Below are positions 1-8,327 of a DNA stretch of 37,623 bases, one piece after another. Both the position numbers and the translations under genes were made by a program. Origin of the DNA: Phycisphaerae bacterium (GTDB lineage Bacteria > Planctomycetota > Phycisphaerae > Phycisphaerales > SM1A02); NCBI GenBank assembly GCA_002709295.1, contig PAQL01000002.1, positions 74,835 to 112,457 of the forward strand, given 5' to 3'. Positions within the stretch are counted from its first letter, which is position 1; each line of letters begins with the position of its first letter. Under the pieces are notes generated by a model. The model searched no databases. It had not been told where the DNA came from and saw only the letters and a list, made by a program, of their open reading frames with translations.

Positions 1-31
1 GGATCCGCGTTTCCGCCTCTTCGGAGTGATA

Positions 32-895
32 ATGAGACCCATGTCCGATCGACATCGCTTCCACCGTTTCAGAGCCTGTGACGGGGGGTGGATGATCCTC
101 GCCCTGTTGATGGGGGCCGGCTGCGATGAGGTATCGGACCATCCTCCGGGCCCATCGGCCAGTGATCGGACGGTCTCGCCACCGCCGCCGCTGGATGACC
201 GTCGGATGGACCTGGGATTGCAGCTCCTCGACCGCGGCAGCTATCCCGAAGCCCAGGTCGCCTTCGAGGCCGTGCTCGTCGATCATCCCGATCATCCCCG
301 CCCTCGGCTGCTCAGGGCGATCGCGATCCAGAAGCAGGGGAACTACGCGGTCGCACTGGAGGAACTCGAGGAGGTCGGCTCCCGATCGGGCGATTTCAAG
401 GGACGGGACTCCATCGATCACTTCCGAGGGTGGTGCCTGTTCTATCTCGGGCGACCCCGCGAGGCGGAGGCCGCCTTCGCGGCGCATCTGGCATCCACTC
501 CCGGATCCGCGGATTCGGCGTTCGGTCGCGGGGTGTCGCTCCTCGAGCTGGGACGCCCCGATGCGGCGCTCGATGCTCTGGACCTCGCCCTCGAGATCGA
601 GACCGCGGGAGCCGGCCGGAGACGCTCGGTCGGCAAGACCTGGATTCGGCGCGGCGATGCGCTCTGGGAACTCGGACGGACGGAGGAGGCGACCCGCTCC
701 TTCCACAAGGGGGTCATCCAGTTCTCCGATCACTACGAGGGTTGGGCGAAGCTGGGCCGGGGACACGAACGACTCGGTGACGCGGAGAAGGCCGAATGGG
801 CGCGACGCGAGGAACGCCGTGCCCGGATCCGGGTCGGCGCCCCGGTCGATGGCCCGGTCGGTGCCGAAGTCGAGGAAACGGCAGGCGATCGATGA
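32..895 (+). CDS. TPR-repeat lipoprotein
   Basis: A 287-residue protein from the ATG at 32. A GGAG at 23-26 gives good ribosome-binding spacing for that ATG; a GTG at 26 and an ATG at 41 are alternatives. The N-terminus has a basic stretch, then the hydrophobic segment MILALLMGAGC, which looks like a lipoprotein signal with a lipobox-like Cys, although the residue at -3 is Gly. From about residue 55 onward the pattern of small and aromatic residues (for example GLQLLDRGSYPEAQVAFEAV, GWCLFYLGRPREAEAAF, GDALWELGRTEEATRSF) is that of tetratricopeptide repeats, at least five of them. TPR proteins are protein-interaction scaffolds. The stop overlaps the start of the next gene by ATGA, so the two are translationally coupled. 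A periplasmic or surface scaffold partner of the FG-GAP protein is likely; the exact job is unknown. Confidence 0.8.
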   Translation: MRPMSDRHRFHRFRACDGGWMILALLMGAGCDEVSDHPPGPSASDRTVSPPPPLDDRRMDLGLQLLDRGSYPEAQVAFEAVLVDHPDHPRPRLLRAIAIQKQGNYAVALEELEEVGSRSGDFKGRDSIDHFRGWCLFYLGRPREAEAAFAAHLASTPGSADSAFGRGVSLLELGRPDAALDALDLALEIETAGAGRRRSVGKTWIRRGDALWELGRTEEATRSFHKGVIQFSDHYEGWAKLGRGHERLGDAEKAEWARREERRARIRVGAPVDGPVGAEVEETAGDR

Positions 896-2580
896 CCGCC
901 CGCATGAGCCTCGGTCTCCTCCTCGTGCTTCTGGGATGCGGTGATCCTTCCACGGAACGGAATGCGACGCCGGAGGAATCGGAGTCCGCTGATGCCGTGC
1001 CGGTCCGGCTCGTACGGATCGACGAGGCGGCGGGGCTGGCGACGATCGACATCACCACGGGTGAGGATCCCGCGACCACGATCCTCGAGGTGAAGGGGAC
1101 CGGTCTCGGAGTCCTGGATGCCGACGGCGACGGAGACCTCGATCTCGTGGTTCCCAACGGGTCGACCCTCGACCGGCCGGCCGCCGGTCCCGGAGCGATC
1201 TACCTCCGCAATCTGCTGGTCGAGAACGGGCGGCTCGAGTTCGAGGACGCGACCGCGGGCTCGGGGCTCGAGTCCCATCGAGACTGGAGTTTCGGCGTGG
1301 CGTCGGGCGATGTCGACGGCGATGGTCATCAGGACCTGGTGATCGCGACCCTGGGTCGGGATCGACTCTGGCTGGGGAGCGGGGACGGGACCTTCGAGGA
1401 TGCCAGCGATCGATGGGGTCTTCCCGAGGAGGAGTCGGGATGGACCGCCACCGCCGGCCTCGGCGACCTCGATGCGGACGGCGACCTCGATCTGGTGACC
1501 GTGGGTTACCTCGACATCGATCCATCCGATCCTCCGGGCACCTCGACCTTCCGAGGGATCGAGGTCCTGTCGGGGCCGCGCGGTCTGGAGCCGAGAGCGG
1601 ATCGCTGGTTCGAGAACGTCGGAGACCGCTTCGAAGTCCGCGAGGTCCCCGCCACCGCCCGTTACGGATTGAACCTCGTCATCCTGGATGTCGATGGGGA
1701 TGGACGGCAGGACGTGATCGTGGGGAACGATTCGCATCCGAACCAGTACCACCGCAACCTCGGGGACTGGAACTTCGAGGAGATCGCGGTGCGCACCGGG
1801 ATCGCGATGAACCGGGAGGGCGATGCCCAGGCGACCATGGGGATGGCGGTCGCCGACGTCGACGGGGATGCGCGCCCCGATCTCTTCAGCACGAACTTCT
1901 CCAGCGACACCAACACCCTGCACGTGAACCGGGAGGGCTTCTTCGACGACCTGACCCGTCCGATGGGACTCGCGGAAGGTTCCCGTCCGATGCTGGGCTG
2001 GGCGACGGAGTTCGTCGATCTCGACCACGACGGTGACGAGGATCTCCTCGCGGTCAACGGGCATGTGTATCCCCAGGCCACGATGGAGTCGATGGACAGC
2101 ACCCACGCCCAGGCTCCGGGGCTCTGGCTGAAGGAGGGCGACCGCTTCCGTTTCATCGATCCGACCGATCCGGATCGCTCGTCCATGGTCGCGGCCAATG
2201 CCTGGTTGACCGAGCCGCGTCACGACCGGGCAGCGGTCTTCGCCGATCTGGACCGGGACGGTGACGTCGACGTGGTGATCGCGGAACGGAACGGATCCCT
2301 CCGCATCCTCGAGAACCGCCACGACCGCACCGACGACTGGATCGTGGTCGAGCCGGTGCCGGCGCTCGGCGCCGAGGTCGAGATAGAGACCGCCCGGGGG
2401 GTCCAGCGACGCTGGATCCGGGGCGGCGGTCCGTTCCAGTCCAACGTCGCTCCCGAGGCCCACTTCGGACTCGGACCGGCGGCCTCCGGTCCGGTCCGCA
2501 TCCGGGTTCGCTGGCCGGACGGCGGGATGGCGGACGTCACCTCGGACCCGGGTCGACGGGTCCGGGTCGAGAGGCCCTGA
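892..2580 (+). CDS. CRTAC1/ASPIC-UnbV family FG-GAP repeat lipoprotein
   Basis: A 562-residue protein starting at the ATG that overlaps the upstream stop by ATGA; the reading frame stays open further upstream, but the overlap and the signal peptide fix this start. The N-terminus MTARMSLGLLLVLLGCGD is a clear lipoprotein signal (lipobox LLGC). At least seven FG-GAP/VCBS-type motifs with Ca-binding DxDxDG cores follow (DADGDGDLDLVV, DVDGDGHQDLVI, DLDADGDLDLVT, DVDGDGRQDVIV, DVDGDARPDL, DLDHDGDEDLLA, DLDRDGDVDVVI), suggesting a seven-bladed beta-propeller. The last 70 or so residues (GAEVEIETARGVQRRWI to VRWPDGGMADVT) match the ASPIC/UnbV domain that ends CRTAC1-like proteins. TPR plus CRTAC1 pairs are a known planctomycete arrangement. 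Outer-membrane or surface location is inferred; the ligand is unknown. Confidence 0.88.
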   Translation: MTARMSLGLLLVLLGCGDPSTERNATPEESESADAVPVRLVRIDEAAGLATIDITTGEDPATTILEVKGTGLGVLDADGDGDLDLVVPNGSTLDRPAAGPGAIYLRNLLVENGRLEFEDATAGSGLESHRDWSFGVASGDVDGDGHQDLVIATLGRDRLWLGSGDGTFEDASDRWGLPEEESGWTATAGLGDLDADGDLDLVTVGYLDIDPSDPPGTSTFRGIEVLSGPRGLEPRADRWFENVGDRFEVREVPATARYGLNLVILDVDGDGRQDVIVGNDSHPNQYHRNLGDWNFEEIAVRTGIAMNREGDAQATMGMAVADVDGDARPDLFSTNFSSDTNTLHVNREGFFDDLTRPMGLAEGSRPMLGWATEFVDLDHDGDEDLLAVNGHVYPQATMESMDSTHAQAPGLWLKEGDRFRFIDPTDPDRSSMVAANAWLTEPRHDRAAVFADLDRDGDVDVVIAERNGSLRILENRHDRTDDWIVVEPVPALGAEVEIETARGVQRRWIRGGGPFQSNVAPEAHFGLGPAASGPVRIRVRWPDGGMADVTSDPGRRVRVERP

Positions 2581-2592
2581 GCATCGTGTCCG

Positions 2593-4068
2593 TCAGAGCA
2601 GGGGGGAGAGCAGTCCCGCCGCGTTCTCGACGACGGTCCTCGCCCAGTGTCTCCGGTTCCATTCGTCCCTGCTCACCTTGACGCTTCGGTCCATGTACGA
2701 CTGCTGCAGGAACCGAAGGTTGCTGGCGAAGTCGGAGTCGAAGACCAGCACCCCGGCCTCGAAGTTGAGGTCGAAGCTTCGACGATCGAGATTGCTGCTG
2801 GTGACCAGTCCGACCTGCCGGTCGATGGTGATGGTCTTGGCGTGGAGAAGGCCACCTTCGAACTCGAGGATCTTCACTCCGGCGTTCAGCAGCGGAGCGT
2901 AGTTCGCCCGGCTGGCCAGGGCCACCAGATGCGAGTCGTTGCGTTTCGGAACCACCACCGTGACGTCGATGCCCCGGCGGCCGGCGGTGGCCAGGTTCAC
3001 GATCGTGGCCGTGTCCGGCACGAAGTACGGGGTGGTCAGCACGATCTCCCGGTCCGCCTCGTGGATGCAGGACTGGATGAGCTGGGTCGCGGCCTGGTTG
3101 CGGAAGTTGGGCCCGGAGGCCACGACCTGGGCGATGACACCGTCCTCCCGGAGCGGCACTGATTCCCTGAGGAAGTCCACCAGGGATTCGTCGGTGTCGA
3201 GGTACCAGCCTTCGACGAAGAGCAGGTGAAGCTCCTTGGCGACGGGACCCTCGATCCGGACCACGCAGTCGACCCATGGGGCGTACTTCGGTTTCGGTGC
3301 GAAGCTCGCCTCGGCGAGATTCTGACTTCCGGTCCAGGCCAGTTCACGGTCGATCACCGCGATCTTGCGGTGGTTGCGGAGGTCGAGCCTCGCGAAGATC
3401 GCCCGCAGGGCGTTCGCGGGCAGGGCCGCCTGCACCCGGACTCCGCCGGACCTCATGTGTCGGCACAGCGACGACTTGAGGAAGACCTTGCTGCCGACGC
3501 CGTCGACCAGGACCCGGCACTCCACGCCCCGGCTCGCGGCCCGCATCAGGGCCTCCCCGATCCTGGTGCCGGCCTTGTCGTCGAGCCAGATGTAGAACAG
3601 GAAGTGACAGTGCTCGGTGGCACCGTCGATGTCCGCCTCCATCCGCGAGATCACCTCGTCGGTGTCGCCGAAGAGTTCGAGGCTGTTGCCCCGGACGGGG
3701 GCGCCTCCGCTGATCTGCTCGGCGAGCCGGGCGAGGTGGGAGCCCCGGCGATCGAGCTCCGAATGGGCGCGGGCGTCCGGATCCCCGTCGGCGTGGATGT
3801 CGGGACGGTCCAGCGCCTCGAGGATCCGGCGGTGGCGTCGGATCCGGAGGCGACCCAGCCGGGTCTCCCCGACGAGCAGGAAGATGATCGTGCCGAGCAG
3901 GGGGATGCCAAGGAGCAGCAGGATCCAGCCGATCCGGGATTCCGGACTCCTTCGCTGCTGGGCGAGGATCATGATCACGAGGCACAGCCGGAGGATGAAG
4001 TCGCCGAGGAGGATCAGCTCGCCGGCGAGACCGTGGCGGTCTATCAGATGAAGAACTTCACCCATGAT
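2593..4068 (-). CDS. cls: Cardiolipin synthase (phospholipase D superfamily)
   Basis: A 491-residue enzyme of usual length for bacterial cardiolipin synthases, which join two phosphatidylglycerols into cardiolipin and glycerol at the inner membrane. Two N-terminal membrane segments (about residues 14-35 and 45-65) precede a basic linker. Two phospholipase D HKD motifs are present: HRKIAVID followed by GSQN near residue 231, and HAKTITID followed by TSSN near residue 407. They carry the catalytic His and Lys of both half-sites. I chose the ATG at 4068, with a GGAAA about 8 bases upstream; an in-frame GTG at 4095 would add nine residues. It lies 65 bases downstream of greA on the same strand. 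Its 3' end faces the CRTAC1-like gene with only 12 bases between stop codons. Confidence 0.92.
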   Translation of the reverse strand: MMGEVLHLIDRHGLAGELILLGDFILRLCLVIMILAQQRRSPESRIGWILLLLGIPLLGTIIFLLVGETRLGRLRIRRHRRILEALDRPDIHADGDPDARAHSELDRRGSHLARLAEQISGGAPVRGNSLELFGDTDEVISRMEADIDGATEHCHFLFYIWLDDKAGTRIGEALMRAASRGVECRVLVDGVGSKVFLKSSLCRHMRSGGVRVQAALPANALRAIFARLDLRNHRKIAVIDRELAWTGSQNLAEASFAPKPKYAPWVDCVVRIEGPVAKELHLLFVEGWYLDTDESLVDFLRESVPLREDGVIAQVVASGPNFRNQAATQLIQSCIHEADREIVLTTPYFVPDTATIVNLATAGRRGIDVTVVVPKRNDSHLVALASRANYAPLLNAGVKILEFEGGLLHAKTITIDRQVGLVTSSNLDRRSFDLNFEAGVLVFDSDFASNLRFLQQSYMDRSVKVSRDEWNRRHWARTVVENAAGLLSPLL

Positions 4069-4133
4069 GTTTCCGTGGTCGAATCGATCCGTCACCGGGC
4101 GACGAGCCTTTTCCGAGGCCCGCGTCGGGATGT

Positions 4134-4598
4134 TCAGACCAGTTCGAGGACTTCGAACTGGGTCGGGCCCTTCGGAAGATCGACTCGAACCACGTCACCG
4201 ACCCTCGCCTTCATCAGGGACTCGCCGAGCGGACTCGTGCTGGTGACCTCGATGTAGTCGAGCGAGAAGTCGCCGCTGGCGGTGCCGACGATCTTGTAGA
4301 GATCCTCGTCGCCTGTGTCGACCTCGCGAAGCTTCACCGTGGCGCCCACGAAGACCATGTCGTCGGGGATGTCGAGTTCCTCGGTGACCTGGGAATTGGC
4401 CAGCCGGGTCTCGATCTCCTTGATCTTCGCGTTGTTCATGCCCTGATCCTCACGGGCGGCGTGGTACTCGGCGTTCTCCTTGAGATCGCCGAGCGCCCTG
4501 GCTTCCGCGATGCGGACGATGATCTCCTTGCCCCTGGCGTGAAGGTCCTTGAGCTCCTGTTCGAGCTTGTCCTTGTCGGCGCGGGTGAGGAATTCCAT
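4134..4598 (-). CDS. greA: Transcript cleavage factor GreA
   Basis: A 154-residue protein, close to the usual 158. GreA enters the RNA polymerase secondary channel and stimulates cleavage of backtracked transcripts. The N-terminal coiled coil has the family signature: [19 protein letters not shown], then an [20 protein letters not shown] segment holding the acidic tip (D and E of GDLKENAEY) that coordinates Mg. The C-terminal FKBP-like domain follows, with [28 protein letters not shown] split around the typical SP.G.AL.G region. The ATG at 4598 has a GGAG 8 bases upstream; the reading frame continues 15 codons further upstream but that part does not resemble GreA. A hairpin terminator at 4651-4673 separates it from the upstream envelope genes, so greA probably has its own promoter in 4599-4650. 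cls follows on the same strand. Confidence 0.95.
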   Translation of the reverse strand: MEFLTRADKDKLEQELKDLHARGKEIIVRIAEARALGDLKENAEYHAAREDQGMNNAKIKEIETRLANSQVTEELDIPDDMVFVGATVKLREVDTGDEDLYKIVGTASGDFSLDYIEVTSTSPLGESLMKARVGDVVRVDLPKGPTQFEVLELV

Positions 4599-4639
4599 CT
4601 CTCGGTCTCCGGTGGTCTGGGTCGCTCGTCTGGAGCGGG

Positions 4640-4673
4640 TCAAAAGGAAGGCCTCGCCGCTCGGCGGCGAGGC
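4640..4673 (-). terminator. Rho-independent-type terminator after the envelope operon
   Basis: A perfect 10-base inverted repeat (4651-4660 with 4664-4673, loop TCG) is followed on the minus strand by CTTCCTTTTG, a short pyrimidine/T run. It lies 31 bases past the stop of the membrane protein gene (4704) and upstream of greA, so it most likely ends the murC-to-membrane-protein transcript. Confidence 0.7.
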
Positions 4674-4703
4674 GGATCTTCCTGGTTCAACGCGGGTTCA
4701 AGG

Positions 4704-5378
4704 CTAGCGGAGTCCGTCTGGATCCGCCAGTTCACGCCCGGAAATGCGGCCTGCCAGCACCCAGGCCAGGAGGGCCACTGCAGCCGTGACGAGGCCGACC
4801 GACCATGCCCCGGGTGCGACGGGGCCGGGGCCACCGCTGGCGATCGCCCAGATCCGGACGATGGGGCTGGGTGACAGGGCGGGATCGATCGGGATGCTCA
4901 GCGAGACGATCGGAGGAACCACCGCCAGGGCGACCAGGGCGAGCATGAGCAGGGTCGCTCCACGTCGTGTTCCTCCGACCACCGCCAGCAGTCCTCCGAC
5001 CAGCAGGGTGTTGGCCAGGAGATCCAGCGAGACGAGCATCGTCGTGGCGACGGGCCAGGTGGTGACGAGGCGAAGCGGCCAGATCACGATCTGGGTCAGG
5101 ACCGCCAGCGAGATCATGTCGAGGAAGGGGCTCATCAGCGGACGGGTCGGTCGCGTGGTGGAGAGTCTGGCCAGGGGCCATGCGATGAGGATCCCGATCA
5201 TGATCGCGAGGACCAGCATGCGGGCGGCCGGGGTGTAGGCGGTCGAGGTCGGCTGGACGGGGGGGCGGATGCCGATGGAGATCACCCAGGACGCGGCCAG
5301 CCAGGTGCTGGCGCCGAAGACGAGTCCACGAGGGAGCTCGAGCGGTGGCGGCGTGGTTTGCCGGTGGGGTGGACTCAT
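4704..5378 (-). CDS. Polytopic membrane protein of unknown function
   Basis: A 224-residue hydrophobic protein that I do not recognise. After a Pro-rich cytoplasmic start (MSPPHRQTTPPPLELPRG) there are about six likely transmembrane segments, around residues 20-36, 52-70, 88-104, 112-134, 140-160 and 188-208. No catalytic motif stands out. The start codon is 28 bases downstream of the ftsQ-like stop, with no terminator between, so it probably belongs to the murC-murB-ddl-ftsQ transcript, which ends at the hairpin just after this gene. That position suggests an envelope role, but nothing in the sequence proves it. Confidence 0.65.
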   Translation of the reverse strand: MSPPHRQTTPPPLELPRGLVFGASTWLAASWVISIGIRPPVQPTSTAYTPAARMLVLAIMIGILIAWPLARLSTTRPTRPLMSPFLDMISLAVLTQIVIWPLRLVTTWPVATTMLVSLDLLANTLLVGGLLAVVGGTRRGATLLMLALVALAVVPPIVSLSIPIDPALSPSPIVRIWAIASGGPGPVAPGAWSVGLVTAAVALLAWVLAGRISGRELADPDGLR

Positions 5379-5406
5379 CCGATGAGCATAGACCGAAGTC
5401 GGGAGG

Positions 5407-6426
5407 TCACCGGGTGGTGGAGGGCCCGGTGTCCCCGTCGATCGCCATCCACAGGGCGTAGTCGATTCGCAGATCGATCCTGCCGAGGCCGCTGGAAAGC
5501 GAGCACCGGGCGTCGATGCGTCCGAAGTTCCGATCGAAGTAGTCGAGGAAGTCCAGCTTCTGTCGGATGGTCACCTCGCTGGCGTCGATCCGGGCCTCGG
5601 GCGAGGCCCCCCAGACGATCGAGCAGCCCTGGTTCGTGCGGATGACCAGTCCTTCGCTCGAGGACAGGCCGGAGACGTCGATCGAGCTGATCTGGTCGTT
5701 CCAGTCGAACGGAGCGAGGAGTCGATGCAGGGCCAGGGCCGCAAGCACGTCCTCTCCGAAGTCGCCGCCGACTTCGGGGATCGATCCGGCGTCGACGCCG
5801 GTGATCCGGGGGCGTCGGTCGTTGCGTTCCTCCTCCAGAGGAAGTCGTCGGCCGTCGGTGCCGACGAGGAGGTCCAGTTGTCGTCCGCCCCGATCGGCCT
5901 CCACCCACGCCGCGGGCCGTTCCCACTCCCCGTCGACCACGATGGTGCGTGGATCGATCCACCTCAGGCGGTCGATGCGCCGGAACCAGTGGGTGTCGTT
6001 CAATCGCTGGTGGGCCTCGGTCAGTCCGTCGCGGACTCGAGGAGATCGGGAATGGCCGTCCACCGAATCGACCACGAGGCCCTGAAGAGCCCGTCTCACC
6101 TCGGGAAGCGTCCATTCCGGATGCTCCGCATACCAGCCGGGTTCGGGCAGCACGACCTGCAGATCACCGGGAAGGGCCTGGTCCCGGGCCATGGCCCGCT
6201 GTTCGAGTTCGGGAAGGCCCATCACGGTTCCCATCCCGATGCCGACCAGCAGGCCGGTCCATCCCAGGGCCTGGATCGCGATCCGGACCCCGGGCCCGGG
6301 AGTCAGCTGATCGACCATGCGGGTGAGGAAGCCCGGGCCATCGGAGGCCTTGGAACCGGACTTCCTGCCTCCGGCACGACTGGTTCGACGTTTCGCCATG
6401 ACGGGAACATCGACCGACTTCGGCAT
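5407..6426 (-). CDS. ftsQ: FtsQ-like POTRA-containing cell-division protein
   Basis: A 339-residue bitopic protein with a basic Ser/Lys-rich cytoplasmic tail (residues 1-45), one membrane segment (about 50-70, IQALGWTGLLVGIGMGTVMG) and a periplasmic region. Within this, about residues 115-180 have a POTRA/FtsQ layout: a helix-rich part (LTEAHQRLNDTHWFRRIDRL), then RWIDPRTIVVDGEWERPAAWVEA, comparable to the 'wp.tl.V.v.Er.PvA.w' stretch of FtsQ. FtsQ links the FtsBL complex to the divisome at midcell. Similarity is weak at sequence level; the call leans on the murC-murB-ddl-ftsQ gene order, the standard dcw order. The ATG at 6426 has a GGGG 4 bases upstream; an ATG at 6399 is the alternative. 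It starts 24 bases after the ddl stop. Confidence 0.72.
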   Translation of the reverse strand: MPKSVDVPVMAKRRTSRAGGRKSGSKASDGPGFLTRMVDQLTPGPGVRIAIQALGWTGLLVGIGMGTVMGLPELEQRAMARDQALPGDLQVVLPEPGWYAEHPEWTLPEVRRALQGLVVDSVDGHSRSPRVRDGLTEAHQRLNDTHWFRRIDRLRWIDPRTIVVDGEWERPAAWVEADRGGRQLDLLVGTDGRRLPLEEERNDRRPRITGVDAGSIPEVGGDFGEDVLAALALHRLLAPFDWNDQISSIDVSGLSSSEGLVIRTNQGCSIVWGASPEARIDASEVTIRQKLDFLDYFDRNFGRIDARCSLSSGLGRIDLRIDYALWMAIDGDTGPSTTR

Positions 6427-6450
6427 CGGACCCCAGAAACCGGTTCCCGG

Positions 6451-7377
6451 TCAGCCTCGATCGAGGGCCGCCTCGATCAGTCGGCGGCAGAGTTTCGGCA
6501 TCGGGAGTCCGATCCTCTCCGCCCCCATGGGAATCAGGGAGTGGTCGGTCATGCCCGGAATGGTGTTCACCTCGAGGAAGGTGGGGCGGGGTCCGGAGGG
6601 CCCTTCGAAGGGCAGCAGCCAGTCCACGCGGCCGAAATCCCGCACCTCGAAGGCATCGAGAATGCGACGGCTCCAGGTCTCCAGATCCTCCTCGACCCCG
6701 GAGGGGAGGTCCGGGGACACGACGTACCGGGTGTCGTCGCGGAGGTACTTGGCCTCGTAGTCGTAGAAGCCGGTGCTCGGGATGATCTCGATCGGAGGCA
6801 GCATCGCCCCGTCGACCATGCCGACGGTCAGTTCCCGTCCGCGGACGAAGGATTCCGCCATGAGCCGATCGTGATCCGCCTCGAGGGCCGGTCGGACCTC
6901 CGCCAGTTCCTCGGGAGTCGAGGCCATCCGCACCCCCACGCTCGATCCGTCCGCGATCGGCTTGAGAACCAGCGGCAGTGGAATCCCGATCTCCCGCCCC
7001 GGACTGACCGGTTCCGCCGCCGGAGTCGGGATGGCCAGTTCGGCGACCATCGCCTTGGATCGCATCTTGTCCATGGCGAGTTCGGCGGCGGCCTGTCCGC
7101 TTCCCACGAACGGGGTGCCGATCCGCTCGAGTCGCGACTGGAGTGCGCCACCCTCACCCCACGCTCCATGCAGCACGGGGAAGATCACGTCGGCACCGTC
7201 GGACTCGAACATGGCTCGGAGTCCGGATTCCTCCGGCGCATCCACGGGCCGGGCGACGACCGTCAGGTCGTCGAAGGTCTCCAGAGCCGCGACCACCCGT
7301 CCCCCCGAGGCGAGGCTGACCTCCCGTTCGGCATCGGGCCCGCCCATGAGGACGATCACCGTGGTGCTCGACCTCAA
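6451..7377 (-). CDS. ddl: D-alanine--D-alanine ligase
   Basis: A 308-residue ATP-grasp enzyme joining two D-alanines for the peptidoglycan stem peptide. Seen motifs: an N-terminal VLMGGPDAEREVSLASG (family GGxSxEREVSLxSG), VLHGAWGEGGALQ near residue 60-70 (usually HGxxGEDGxxQ, so GEGG here), the ATP-grasp lysine stretch LVLKPIADGSSVGV, ESFVRGRELTVG, and the C-terminal metal and substrate site FLEVNTIPGMT. The start is a TTG overlapping the murB stop as TTGA, with a GGAG 8 bases upstream; the other possible start (GTG six codons later) would cut into the first strand. The rare start and overlap suggest translation coupled to murB. Confidence 0.93.
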   Translation of the reverse strand: MRSSTTVIVLMGGPDAEREVSLASGGRVVAALETFDDLTVVARPVDAPEESGLRAMFESDGADVIFPVLHGAWGEGGALQSRLERIGTPFVGSGQAAAELAMDKMRSKAMVAELAIPTPAAEPVSPGREIGIPLPLVLKPIADGSSVGVRMASTPEELAEVRPALEADHDRLMAESFVRGRELTVGMVDGAMLPPIEIIPSTGFYDYEAKYLRDDTRYVVSPDLPSGVEEDLETWSRRILDAFEVRDFGRVDWLLPFEGPSGPRPTFLEVNTIPGMTDHSLIPMGAERIGLPMPKLCRRLIEAALDRG

Positions 7378-8327
7378 GCCTCGGACTCCATCGATCGACG
7401 CCAGATCACCACTTCGCGGACCAGTTCGATGCCGCGGGCATCGAGGACCCGTCCGATGATCTCGTCTCCCAGGGCGATGGCGTCGTCAGCCCTGCCGCCG
7501 CGGTCGATGGTGATGAAGTTCGCATGCTTCTCCGAGACCGAGGCGGATCCGACCCGCAGACCCTTGAGTCCGGTCTCGTCGATGATCCTGCCCGCGGACA
7601 CCTGTTCCCCGGTGTCCGGGTCCGTCGGATTGCGGAACATGCATCCCGCGGACTTGTCGGCGAGGGGCTGGGTGCTCTTCTTGTAGGCCGCGATCTCCTT
7701 GATTCGTTCGCGAAGGACCACGGGATCCTCCTGCCGGACCTTGAACACGGCCCAGAGCACGATCGGATCGGTGAGGTTGTTCCTTCGGTATCCGAAATCG
7801 AGTTCGGAGGCGGGATAGACCCGCTTCTCCCCGTGGGCGTCGATGCAGGCGACGGCATGGACGGTGTCTCCGATCGCCCCGTAGCGGCCTCCGGCATTCA
7901 TCCGGATCGCGCCGCCGATGGAGGCCGGTATGCCCATCAGGGTCTCGAGTCCGGCGAGACCGCTGCGAGAGAGGTCCAGCAGAGATCGCGAGAGATCCGC
8001 GCCGGCTCCGATCCGGACCAGGTCGACCTCGCCGTCGGCGTTGCGTTCGATGCTTCGGAACGGGGGGGCGTCGAGTCGGATCACGATCCCGCCCACTCCC
8101 TCGTCGGAGACCAGCAGGTTCGCGCCTTCGCCGAGGATCCGGACCGGGGTTTCGGTGCGTCGGCATCGGCGGATGATCTCCGCAAGGGTGTCGGGATCGG
8201 CGGGCCGCAGCAGCACGTCCGCCCGACCTCCGGCGCAGAACCAGCTGTCGGTGCCGATCGGTGCGTCGAGTTCGACCTGCACGTCCAGGTCTCCGAAGAT
8301 CCCCCCCGTGGTCGAACGACCGCTCAT
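7374..8327 (-). CDS. murB: UDP-N-acetylenolpyruvoylglucosamine reductase MurB
   Basis: A 317-residue FAD enzyme that reduces enolpyruvyl-UDP-GlcNAc to UDP-MurNAc. The FAD-binding region shows TDSWFCAGGRADVLLRP, ILGEGANLLVSDEGVGGIVIRL and the GIPASIGGAIRMNAGGRYG loop. FGYRRNNL corresponds to the FGYRxS segment carrying the substrate-binding Arg. The catalytic proton-donor position is a Cys (SAGCMFRNP, residue 229), where E. coli MurB has Ser229; a Cys is found there in some family members. A C-terminal Glu (ELVREVVIW) is in place of the family's PEVR Glu. Lengths and motif spacing are normal. Start and stop both overlap neighbours by four bases (ATGA with murC, TTGA with ddl). Confidence 0.94.
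   Translation of the reverse strand: MSGRSTTGGIFGDLDVQVELDAPIGTDSWFCAGGRADVLLRPADPDTLAEIIRRCRRTETPVRILGEGANLLVSDEGVGGIVIRLDAPPFRSIERNADGEVDLVRIGAGADLSRSLLDLSRSGLAGLETLMGIPASIGGAIRMNAGGRYGAIGDTVHAVACIDAHGEKRVYPASELDFGYRRNNLTDPIVLWAVFKVRQEDPVVLRERIKEIAAYKKSTQPLADKSAGCMFRNPTDPDTGEQVSAGRIIDETGLKGLRVGSASVSEKHANFITIDRGGRADDAIALGDEIIGRVLDARGIELVREVVIWRRSMESEA

Noticed and set aside
5725-7686. Plus-strand open frame of 653 codons opposite ftsQ, ddl and murB
   Set aside because: Low-complexity shadow; the minus-strand genes have family motifs.
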